A stretch of 64,000 bases of DNA from Meandrina meandrites (lineage: Eukaryota; Cnidaria; Anthozoa; Scleractinia; Meandrinidae): positions 10,298,001-10,362,000 of the forward strand of contig OY855916.1 of NCBI GenBank assembly GCA_963693305.1, in the 5' to 3' direction. The position numbers and the translations under genes are program-made. Shown piece after piece: positions 41,201 to 54,200 of this stretch. The notes under the pieces are model-generated. The model saw only the letters and a program-made list of their open reading frames with translations. It was not told where the DNA came from and did not search any database. How positions within the stretch are numbered: position 1 is the first letter of the stretch; each line of letters opens with the position of its first letter.

Positions 41201-44200
41201 ACATTAAATGATATAGACCATGGCGAGCTTGTCAACAGTGGTGAAACGTAACTGCTAAGTCGTAATTTTTTTTCGCTGGAAGTGGAGAATGAAGATTTGA
41301 TCTCTCGTAAAGAGTCTGTAGGAAAAGACGCAAGCTGAAGTGAAAAAAATAGTCTTTTGTACAGCTACTGAAGGAATTGATGCAAAAAAGAAAAAACAAA
41401 AGTGTTTTGAAGTGAGTTTTGACAAATAATGACCAACAGACTGCAATTTTTCGTAATAATGTTATATGAAAAGTTAATGGTGTTCGCTTTATCGAAAGTC
41501 AAAACAAGAAAATTGTTCTTTTGGTACCGAGAAAGTGTACGTAATTCCGTTATAGCGAAAGTCCGCAATAGCGGGAATCATTTCCAGTCAAACCTCTTTA
41601 GCTTTCGCCGGGGAACTGGATTTTGTCCGTAATAAGGAGTGTCCGTAATATCGGGGTGCCCACAAGGCGAGAGTTGACTGTAATCATTCGCGCTCGTAGT
41701 TTGTTGTACAGCATGGACTAACAACCTGAACAACGATGACATAATACATATATGTTATTTGCCGGCTGGGAGGTCCGTATCGTGAAAAACTGTGACCGAG
41801 GTCTTGAAAATGCTGCCCGAGGCCGCAGGCCGAGGGCAGCATTTTCAAGGCCGAGGTCACAGTTTTTCACGATACGGACCGACCCAAAGCCGGTAAATAA
41901 CTTATTTATTTTTTTCCTACTTGGTAAAAAAAAGCTGCAAAGATTGTCTTGCAAAATGTACGCGCGCATCAAATGTTGAATCGATCGCTACAGTGAAGAA
42001 TGATTTGTGTGCCGCAAAACAAAGTAAATTCTCTAAAGTGAACAGTGCTCACGGAACAGGTCATCAGAAAAAAAGTGAAAAGTAACTTTAATAATAAAAT
42101 AGCACAATGTAGCAGCAAAAGAGAGCATAAAAAAATCGCGAGTCACGAAAGTGAAATTGAATGAAGCTGAACTGAGTGTGTAGTTTGGTCGCCTGCACAC
42201 TGCACAATTTTGCGAGAAATTGACTGTTTTTTTATCAAAACATCTCATTTTCTTGAATGGTGATAAACAGTATTCGGTTTTGGGGAAAAGTAGCAGAAAG
42301 GCAAATCGTTTGAAAGGATAAATCGAGTCTGTAAACCAGTGACTTGCAGTTAAACGCAAGTCACAAACACAAGTCACAAAGTCGCAAGTCACAAACAACG
42401 ATCGACAAACTAAGGCTATAAAACTATAACTTGATTTTGTCAATAAATACAAAGAATACCCGCCTATTGGAGAACTTCAAGGCCTTTAATTCTGCTACTA
42501 ATTTAGCTTTTGAAAGAATCAATCGGGTATGTAAGCCGGCGACTTGCAGTTAAGTGCAATGGCGTGAAAATCAGTGCGAATACACAAACAACGATCGACA
42601 AACTACCGCCATAAAACTAGTAAAATGTGATTTTCTCAATAAAGAGAATGAATACTCGCCTTTTGGAGAACTTCAAGGCCTTTAATTCCACTGCTAATTT
42701 TTCCTTTCACATTTACAATGGATGATGAGCATCTACAATAATATTTTGCTGATTAGGCCACGAATTGAAAAACAATCCTGGAAAATTTGGAGCGGGTCCG
42801 GATGGGAAAATCCGGACCGCTGGAGCGCGCGGAATTAGCCAATCAGATTCGAGGATTTAGGATTCCGGACCACTAAGATGCTTCAGAAAAAAATAATTAT
42901 TTTTATTTACCAACTGAACAATAAAGCAAATCCAGCTCAGTTCAATCCAGTAGCAGCCTTGCTTTTAACTTAATAAATTAAATTATGACTTGTTTCTTCT
43001 TTTTTTTTTTATTACTATAAGAAGTCTTATGTATTTCAAATCAGTAACCAGACTAGCAAAAGGCTACAACTGTGTGTTTGCATTTGCAATAAAGCGAACT
43101 GAGGCTCCGATAAAGAAACATTGCAAAACCTGTCAGTGCACAGTGTACGTTTTTGTGAAGTAAATATACTGTAAATTCGAAGGCATTTCCTAACTAACAT
43201 AAAGAAAGAAGCTTTCAAAGACCTTTTCGTATTAAACCTTAAAGTTCGGGATATCACTGACAAGGTTTAGTCTGATAGAAGCGGGGACCAGACCAGACAA
43301 GTTTAGTGTAGTTTGTTTAGTTAATTCCTTATCCGCGCGAAATGCTGCAGTTCTGTTCACTGTGTTGTTACTTAATCTTCCTTTAGTGCCGACAGGAGCT
43401 CCTCGAGATGTCAGAATACAAGCCGCTTCTCCAACATCTCTTATTACGGAATGGGCGGTAAGTGGATTTATCTCATTACTAGGGAGGTTTTCTATTGACT
43501 GTCATGAAACTTTGACCAAAGTAATCTTATAGTAAACGCAAACCTAGCGTAGCATGCAACACGATGCAAGCGCGGGAAAGTCGTGGGAGGCAAATCACGT
43601 AGCTTTAATTCAGTGCATAATCGGCTAAGTAGACAGTTGCTTCGTTGTGATTGGTAAGTGGTTTATCAAAAGCAATAGACGAGAAAATCAAAAGAAAGCC
43701 ATTGGAAAGCGATCTCTGTTTTGTATTTTGTTATTGTGTGTGTATGGCCTGAAGCAGCTTTGTGCATTTATCTTTCTTACACTTGCAAATCCAGTAGACA
43801 GAACGTAACTGTGATCTTTATCCAAATGTCAAGGCTCCTTTTCCCCAAGAGCTGGGCGGAACTCTGCAGGAGTTCATAGTGAAACACAGGAGACAGAATG
43901 TTAGCAGTGCATTCAGTGAGGTCCGCCTGGACGCCAACACTCGTCAGCATGTTATAACAAACCTAAAAGTCTTAACGGTTTACGAAGTAAAATTGGCGGC
44001 TGTGAACGAAAAGGGACCTGGGCCCTATACTCCTGTGTACAGAGCAACAACTGGAGAAAAACGTAAGTTCGATGCTAGTTCTATTCAGCTAAGTAGAATG
44101 CTAAGACAATAAACATTTTTGGATTACGAACTGATGTTGTAACTTCCAGGTACTCAGGTAGTGATTCATGCAATTTTGCCGTGCATGCCAAGGCGAAACA

Positions 44201-47200
44201 ATTCCTGAGCAATGTATAAAAACAAATAGAACTTGATTCTACTCGTGCAACGGTTGGTACAACGCTTTGCGAGACGGAGGCATGTTCATTTTTGTTTTCG
44301 ACTTGTGTTGCAACGAAATGGCGACTTATGCTTCGTGAAAAATTGTCTAGTGAAACAGTATATGTTCTGGCAATGTACACAACTCAGAAATTTTGGTTTC
44401 GTTACTCACTGCTGTCTTATTTTGCTTAGCTCCTTCTGAAGCGCCCAATCAATTGAGGGGTGGGGTCGTGAGCGATCAGCATTTTAACAAGGTTTATGTA
44501 CTTTTAAAAACCTTTAAACCCACTGCCAAACGGCCATCAAGATCTGGCCGCATCTGGCTGTATTAAAAGGGTCTGAAACTAAAAAACAAGTGTAAGGGTT
44601 TGTAAATGCAACATAAATGCAACAATTATTTTACAATGTCTCTGTTACCAAACGTCTAGATATATACGGATCCCTTTTCAGTTATATAAGCACGTCGTTC
44701 GTATCTAGCAAGAGGAAAGACAAGACAATTGCGTCTTCTAGATTTAAACCAAAATTAAGAACAAAATACGTTGTACGTTTACTTGTGAATAATCCAGAGT
44801 TGAACGAGATTGATTTTTCTGAAGAAATACCTTATGGAAAATGATGAAATAGCATTTCTAGATTTCAAAATTTTAACACAGGTATTCCCCACATACCTTT
44901 CTATTAGTTCGCGTCTTAGGCGATCACAGATCTTGCCTCGTCTATACCGAAATCTTGGCTACGACCCTGATTGAAATCACTGATAGGTATTATTTTGGCC
45001 GAGAAAATCGAAGCAAAAGTTACGCAGTTGTAGTAAACGACGAGGAACTGTGATGGATGGCCATAAGGATATTCGATTCACTAACGCACAAAATGTCAGA
45101 TTCTGTTATTTTGTATTCCCTGACATTTTTCGCGTCTTTCATTTCACCTTTCATTGAACTTATTGTCTCCTTTCCAGTAGATAAATCTGCGCTCTCTGTT
45201 CAACTGACATAATTTTTTTAACTTCATACATGGTTTATTGTTATTTATCTACAGATCAACCTGAGATCACTGTTCATCCAAAAACTCAAACAGGGATAGA
45301 AGGAAATAATGTGCTTTTTTCTTGCAACGTTTTTGGAAATCCAGCGCCAACAATATCATGGACCAAAAATGGATATTCTATAAATAAAAGCGACAATTAC
45401 AGGATCAGTTTTTCAGAAGACAAAAAGCAGTTGACTATAACGAACTTGAACAGCACTGACAGCGGAGAATACCAATGTGTGGCGAAAAACAGCCTTGGAA
45501 TTGACACTTCCAATGTTGCTACACTGACTGTCCTATGTGAGTATAGTATATTGTATTTATCAATGCAAGCCGAAACAAACATCGGAAAGGAAAGCGACTA
45601 GCTATAGCAAGCGATCGTTATGGCGAACACCGACGCGCCGTTGTGTAAAAGCCATCCAGAAACAACCACTAGATCAACCCACCGCCGTCGCAGACCACTT
45701 TGCTATCGCCGGACACTCATTAAACAATCTCGAATTCATTCCCCTCGAACTCATAACCTCACACAGAGACAGCATTCGAAAAGCGAGAGAGGCGTTCTTG
45801 ATTTCCAAAGGAAAAACACTTCAACCTAGTGGCATGAGTAGACGGTTTGAAACTTAATATCTTTTGTCTGTATTTGCATGTAATTTCTAGTTTTCTTTTG
45901 CGATGTTTGTTTTAGTCCATTTATGTCAGCCTTTCACGTATCGATATTTTAACTCATCACGTTTTAAACTTTGTAGCCGTTTGTTTCAATCCACATTTTA
46001 AAATTTACATGTGAGATTTGCCAATCATCACGTTTATTTCAAACTTTGATAATCCCATTCGGTCTTATCGTTTGTGGTTTTGACTTTTCAAGGGGCCAAC
46101 GTTGCTTCAATTAGGTGTATACATATTTGTTTAATATACTGCACACAGCCCCACAATGTTGCCTTACCTTTTTTACATTTTACAGTTCAACCTGAGATTA
46201 CTGCGCATCCTCAAAATGAAACTGGAATAGAAGGACAGAACGTGACTTTTACTTGTAACGCTACTGGAAATCCAGCACCGACAATATCATGGACCACAAA
46301 TGGATCAACTCATGATACAAGCCACAATTCCAGGATTAGTTTTTCAGTTGACAATAAGCAGTTGACTATAACAAATGTGAACAGGACAGACAGCGGAGAA
46401 TATCGATGTGTGGCGAACAACAGTGTTGGAAATGCTACATCCGATGCTGCTATACTGTACATCCAATGTAAGTAGTAAGTTGATCAAAAGCGAAAATTGC
46501 TCTCTTTTTTGTTCTTTCAGAGAAAGCTCTTTTTCCCTTCCAGCTTTTACACAAAACATATAGTTGGTTTATCAAAAACAGAAATTAGTGAATCCACTAA
46601 CACTGTCGTTTCCGGGGATCGTTTAACTTACTGAGGATGAAAACATAACTTCAGACACATGTAGTCCTAAAATATTTCTGAACATGTTTGAATTTTTTGT
46701 TATTATTACAATAATTGTTTCATTTGTTACAGATCAACCTGAGATCACCGCTCAACCTCAGGGCGAAACAAGAATAGAAGGAGAGAACGTGACTTTTACT
46801 TGTAACGCTACTGGAAATCCAGTGCCTTCAATATCATGGACCAGTATGACCAGAAATGTATCAACTCTAGATACAAGCCACAATTCCAGGATCAGCTTTT
46901 TAGCAGACAATAAGCAGTTGACTATAACGAATGTGAGCAGGACAGACAGCGGAGAATACCGATGTGTGGCGAACAACAGTCTTGGAAATGCTACATCCGA
47001 TGCTGCTGTGCTGGATATTCAATGTAATGTGTCCAGAAACCTTGTGAAGGATGAGGAACTATTCGTACTTTAGCATATACCACACAAGTGAATAGTGCTT
47101 TCCGCGCGCGCTGATTGGTTAAGTCGGAGGTGATTAGCAAAGTACTATTCACCTCCGAGCAGCGGAAGAGAAACAAAATGTCTTCGCGCGTCGCTTTGGG

Positions 47201-48214
47201 TACCGAAAGTAATGTTTTGGTCCGCTAGTTATTCATCTTGTGTGATATATACTACAACAATTATTCACCTCCACTTCGCTGAATAATTGTTAATTATTCC
47301 AGTTGTGATTATGATCTTTATTCCTTCTTACAATACGCATTTTATGTCTTCACCCCTCTAAATAAATAATAACACTGAGTGCTGCATTTCCCGCGTTCTG
47401 TTTGCTGGGCAATGAGATAAACAAACAAACACTGAGTTGGTGAAAATGGCTATGAGCAAAAGGCTCATAGCCTCTTTAATTATTTAAACTAATTGAAATA
47501 ATGTATCTCTATTGAGCAAAGGCCCATAGCCATCTCATTACAAAATCTGTGAAAAGGACTTATATTATCTTAAATTTACAAATAATGATTTTGCCCAGTA
47601 AAGGTGAGGGCAACCAAAACGCATGACTAAGACAAGCGGCAAGGCCACTGGGAGGAGGTGTGGAAAAGAAAGGGCAGCTGAATTTACTTAATCGTACGAT
47701 GCGAGTCTTTGGTGAACAGCATGTGAATGTTAGAGGGTGGTACGATAATTCACTCTATGGGCTCTATCCCGTGACCTCATAATCGTGACACTATGTTACA
47801 CAATACACTTGAACTCTAAATGTCAGGTAGGGATGAAGACATAAAAATGCTATTTGTATACAAATATTCCCTGTAAATAGCAGGTGCAATTTCTTGACAA
47901 AGTACAGTGTTTCCATGAGGACTTACTTTTATATACTATACTACACTATACTGTACTATGCCATGCCATACCATACCATACCATACCATACCATACCATA
48001 CCATACCATACCATACCATACCATACCATACCATACCATACCATACTATACTATACTATGTACCATGCCATGGAAAATATAGCCAATCAGAATGCAGGAA
48101 CCCGTTGTATATTCAACGGTATTAAATCCTGCCTTCCCATCGTGCGCTGCGATCTTATTCCCGACGGAATTTAGTAAACGTGTTTTCTATGCAACACTCT
48201 CGTGGCATACTTAA

Positions 48215-48249
<35 letters not shown>

Positions 48250-51200
48250 GTAGCCAACGAGGCACGTAGCGCCGACTTGGCTATAACGATCTCATATCCA
48301 ATAAGCGCGAGTGGAATAATTGTTTTATTAAAAACGCCCAAAAGAATTGCAATATTTGAGCTCCCCAGCTATTTTCGTCGACGCCTAGCGGCTACGATAT
48401 TTGTGGTCAATGGCATATGAACTCATATACCATTGCCTGTTAACCAATCAAAAAGCAGGAATTGCAATATACCATTGCTAGTTTGTAATAACATGGAATA
48501 TCCCACAAGAAAATACATGTACAAGTGACTCGTGGGCCTTAGTAAACCACTCGAAAGCGTTGCATTACTAGTATATACTATACACGAACTGAAGAACAAG
48601 GACGCGAGGGTTAAGTAACGTATGCACTTCGTCTCAACAGTTGAAAAACTTTGTACGGCCAAGTTCCCCTGAAAATGTTAGTCCTTGTTTATGAGAGCGG
48701 CTAATAAGCTAAAGAACAACCGAATAAGTAACCGGATGGCTTTTCGCAGCAGGAAAACAGTTTGCGTTTTGTCAAATCGTGACTTTTTACTTTATGTTGA
48801 GTTTCACGTTAAATTAATTATTACATTACATCACATCACATTACATTAAATTTAATTAGAGAGTGCGATCTGATCGTCTGCGGGAAAACTTGGATATGCT
48901 TATAGAATTAAAATGTTTTAGGTGGGTTTAAAAAGATACCCGAAAATAGTATAGAACAAGTGCTAAAAAACGATCTCAAAAGTTGTGGTTCGAATGGCTT
49001 GGAAATAAAGCACAGGGTGTGCAAACATTGCCTAGAAAGGCACTGGAAACACTGGAGAGTTAACTATCGGTTGTAGCCGTTGAAAAGAAATGTGTTCTCT
49101 TATAATGCCTGTTACTATGCATAAAATATAGTTTTACAGGCATTCGTGAATGTAGTGTTTTCACGCGACAAGCCGACTGTTAAAAGTGAGCTTTCATTCT
49201 ATTAAAAAGAAGCCACAAATTTAAACATATTTCTTTTAGAAATGAAATCTAGCACGTACACAACTGCGGTGCGTGCGTTCTTTTTTGTTCTTCCTCATTG
49301 GCATTTAACGATTCCCGTTAGCATATAAGAATCGAGGTTCGTGAAATCACTTTATTACATACAGTAAATTACATTAACTTACATTATAATTATATGTTCA
49401 CAAGATAGAAGTCATTTTAAGAACATGAGAAACTCGTCCTTAATGTTTTGGGCTGCACATCTGACGCTGCGCTATCTGAAGGATGACCCGCATAGCACTT
49501 TACACCTGCACAGATTGCTGACCTCTTGGATTCCGTTACAAGATAAACGTATTACTAGTAAGATAGGTCGATTAACACATATTTAAAAGACGGATCGTGA
49601 GGCATACGAACAAAACATTTACTATCTTTCAAGCCACGAATCACATTTTAATGACATATGGTTATTCTCCTTTTCAAAAGAAATACTGGTGGTCCTGTTA
49701 CGATGTAGTGGGATAGGAACGTATAAATGTGTGGGTGACTTCTTTTCTCGAATACTTAAAAAATATCTTTGACGGAGCTTTCAATTGAATCAAGTTTACT
49801 CAGTCTCGCGATAATGGAGCTCAGTTGTTCTCCAATTTGTTCAATTTGGTCGAGAGCCTCCATGATTTTCTCTATGTTACATTACATTACATTACATAAC
49901 ATTACATTTGGAAGTCATGATCATTTTAAGGGCTTGAAAAACTGATCACTGATGTTTTGGACTTTGTACAACAATTGTTCGTTTTTACAGCGTTTAATGT
50001 TTTTTTTTTTTTCAGATGGACCTGAAATCTCCAAACATCCAAAACGAATTACCGAAATGGAAGGACAAGATGTTGTTTTTAGCTGTTCAGTTGAAGGGAA
50101 TCCTTCACCTAGTGTTAGCTGGGCAAAGAATAAGGAGATATTGAATGTAACAGCAAATTCAAGACTTACTGTGTCTCAAACGAACAGAAATCACAGTTTA
50201 ACAATCACGGATATTCACAGATCAGACGCAGGTCAATACAGATGTGTGGCTAATAACAGTGTTGGCAACTCCACTTCATCTGCCGCAACACTGGAAGTAT
50301 ATTGTAAGTAAATTCAGTTAATACCATGATTTAATACTTAAACATCAGAAACTGCGCTCGTATGAGTTTGGTGGTTTGAAATCTAATAATAATGATTCGT
50401 TCTATCGCACAGGCTGCAAAACCGAGAACAATATAATTTGAATTACTATTGCACCAAAACAGATATTTTAAAATCAATTACTACAAAGAACTTTTGATAT
50501 GTATAGTCCCTGGCTATTTCAATTTGTTTTTTGTCGGGTTCAGTTGTCACAGTTCGTGCATGTTCCTTAAATAAATACACGCTTTTTTTAGCGTGAGGGT
50601 CATGTGCAGCAGAATCTGCTATCAAGTGCGAACGAAAACCATTGCAAAAAGATTTGGACCCATAAATTCACAGGCATGGAATCCAATTCAGTCGTTGGAA
50701 TTCAGAATCCGGAATCCAAAACGTTTAATTTACACGTATTTATTTCGTACAGTATTTTGTCAATTTGGAGATATCCAACAAGGTGGTTGATTTCTATTCA
50801 GTTTACGTTCAACCCCTAAGTTTTACTTATTTTTACCAATTGATTCTGACAAGTCGTAGTTATTTTTTCTGGGTTAATAACGTAAAGGTACCAGAATAAC
50901 TCTAAAAGTGGTTGTTTGAGTTTTAACACACAAAGCAGTACCGTTTTACTTGTTTATGAAGGTTATCAATAAATCTCAGCAATGCCTTGTGTTTATTCTT
51001 GCGATATCATTATTGATGCCATCGTTTGCTCTTCTTCTTCTTTGTTCAGTAGTACCCAGTGCTGTTCCTCAAAATGTAAGAGCACATAGCACCAGCTCAA
51101 CCAGTGTTTTAGTCACGTGGGATGAAGTGCCAAAAGATAAACAGCACGGTGATATCCTTCATTACACTGTCATTTACAAAGAGTCAGAGGGAGGTGCAGA

Positions 51201-54200
51201 GGTGAAGAAACAAGTTGATTCCCCAACAAGTAAACTTGAGCTAACACAACTTAAAGCGTTCACGGAATACAGCATCCAGGTGCTAGCTGCTACTATAAAA
51301 GGTGATGGACTACGCAGTGTTCCTATTACTGTCAGCACGGACCAAGACAGTAAGTAAAAGAACTGCTTGTTAAACTCGGGATGGTAAATAAAGCCTGTAA
51401 TTATCACAAGACGCAGTGTTGGGGAGATTGGATTGGTATATTTAAATTCATACCCCAGTTAAATTTGCTGTTGATGGTACTGAAAAATGCTGGCTGTACG
51501 TTTATAGATGTGTAACAATCCCTGTCTTAACTTCAAGCAGACAAACGGCTAAGACGGTAAAAAGTGCACTAAGTAAGACCAAGTAATAAGAAAGAGTAAC
51601 AGTCTCCATGCGATTTTTAGCCCTTCGCCGATTTCAGTAGGATGACGTGGCTTGAAGCATTTCTACATCGCTCGATGGGATGCTTGCACGTCATGGGTTT
51701 TCTTCCCCCTCCCTCCCCCTTGAACTTGAATTTCTTCATCGGGAATCCAGCACACTAGCTAACCATCAGACCTCCATACTTCCTATAACTAACTGGTTAA
51801 TTGTCAACTCTTTTCATCTTGTTTATACTACAAAATAAAAGAAAAACATACAATTTCTTTAAATGGGTACGCCTCAAAAATCAACATTATAAGTCCACCG
51901 CCCTGTGACGACCCGTTTTCTATAACTGCCAGGCCTTTTATGTCGTGGAAACGTACAAATACTCCCTTTGGCTGTTTAGCTACAACATCCATCTCTTGAT
52001 AACAGTAACGGCCAGCAAAAAGGGCCCTCAATCCCCATGATGACATTTCCATTACAGCTGGAGAATCCAAGCTCTGTTCATACGCTCCTTTTTTGTCAAA
52101 GACGATAAAAGGCAATTAGGTAAACCATCTTTGTGACCAAACATTAGGCGACCGTAGGTAATCTAAACTGTATCAACTGTCAATAATCAACTCGTCACAA
52201 CTAGATAACTGTATTTTGCGATTGAAAAGTGATCCTCGCAGCCCTTGTTTGCAGCTGAAGCATTACAGTCAAACGCCTCGAACCGTAGCCACCCGACGAA
52301 GTTTTGACAAGTTTTTGACACGTTTTTGATTACTTTGATGAGTTTTATGGCTTTCGGTTGCTTTAAACTACCAATCAGAAGCCTTAAAAAATGGAAGACG
52401 GGGTTGCATGATTCGTCATCAAACGTCAGAGTTTGAAAGGGTTTCAAACAACGTTTCGCAACTGGCGAGAAATAAATTTTATGCCGACAAAAATTTAGAT
52501 TTTTTTTTTCACCATACTTTCCATTTTAGGTCTTCTGAGTTTGTAAAACCGGTTGAAACTGAACGTTTAACAGATCGTGCGTATGAACCGTTGTGCAACC
52601 GGAAGCCATCAAACTAATCAAAAACTAAGTCGGGTGGCTTCGGTTCGAGGCGTTTGACTGTAAGTCAATAATCACAGGCTTACGCCGTCGTGAAACCTTC
52701 ATTGGTTTACGTTTTATTCTACACGTGCATACGTACCATATACCGTGCCATTTATTGATAAAATTAAGCCCTAGACACAGCTGCTGGAAAAGTTGTCCTT
52801 TGATCATTACCAGCATCATGAATAGAGGAAATTTTCTACCGTAGTGGCGGTATATCGTAAGACGCATACAGACTGACAGACCTAATTACCCATTGAGATT
52901 AAGGGAAGAGGGGCCCAGGAGATAGGTTTCTACCGACAATACTGTAATATCCCAAAGGTAACACTTGTTAGCCAATTGGTATTATTATCTAATGTCAATC
53001 TTACTTTATTATTTTTTACATTGGGTAATAAAGCGTGCTTTGTTGTTGTTATTGTTGTCGTCGTCGTCGTCGTCTTTGCTGCTGCTGTTGTTGTTGTTTA
53101 CTAGCTACAAACCTAATTGTGCCTTATTAATAAATGCTCGTACTGCTAAACATGTTTCAGAACCTTCCAACGCTCCTGCACTAAACAGTATAAAGGTAAT
53201 AAACAGCACTAGTATCCAGGTAGAATGGGAGCCGGTTCCTTCAGAGTTCAGACATGGTATCATTACCAAGTACGTCATACTCTACACGGTCGAGAAAGAG
53301 AATAAGACAGGCAAAAAGGACGTACCAGTATCTCGTCTGAAAGCGGTTGCAAATGGGCTCAAACAATCTACTACATATTCAATTCGAGTTTTGGCTGCAA
53401 CGCTGAAGGGTAATGGTCCAGCAAGCGAACCTAAATCTGGAACCACTGAAGGTAATTAAGGATATCAAATATAAAAACATTGATTTATCGTCTATTTTCT
53501 CTCTAGCAAGTTTGGTCAAAACGGTTCCACTTGACGAAAAATACTCTAGTTTAAACTGAGGGTTTATCTGAGGATATCGCCAGTACTCAAAAGTATCGTT
53601 TGCCGCCAATTTCACGTTCAGTTTTCGTTCAACATAAAATGCCAGTAAAGCTAAATCTATTTTTTCCAAAGAAAGTTCTCGTTAAATATTCAGCACACTC
53701 TTTTGATATTTCTCAAAGCAACTAGATAGATCAGTCACTAACAACTTTCGAATTTAAAAATCACCGAATTAAGTTTAATTAGTTTATGTTTTAACCGCCA
53801 ATATTGTTTCACGCTTCAATAATGTTGTTTCAGACCCACCTACGCCTCCGACGCCTTCTGATAGCAACATTGGAACAACAGAGGTGTCTGTTCCCTTTAA
53901 AACTAGGCAAAAGTTAAGCGATGGCAAGCCAGTCGGGTCAGTTATTTGTTACGTTTAGCTTTAGTTGGTGCCATGGAATGCTGATGGTACTTGGACGAAT
54001 TGTGTTTTTGGACGATTTTATGGATTTTTTACTTTAGCAAACTTGGGCAATGCGCTCTGAGTTTGTTGTTGTTTGTTTGTGTGTTTGTTTTTTAAGGATG
54101 AATTTTATGAAGAAAATAAGTTAAGGAAGGTATTTTCTTTTCGAAGATGATTAATAAGGAAACTAGAATAACCAGAATAGCTATAGTCTGGCAAGTACTG

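Noticed and set aside
42033..42452. 139-residue minus-strand ORF
   Set aside because: Lies largely in the dispersed repeat shared with 56640-56940 and has no domain features.
45094..45213. Signal peptide for a separate second receptor gene
   Set aside because: Hydrophobic frame ends in a stop and has no donor matching exon 24; no supporting start context.
52965..53160. Leucine/serine-rich leader before exon 29
   Set aside because: Arises from the GTT/GTC trinucleotide tract in the intron; acceptor GTTTCAG defines the exon.
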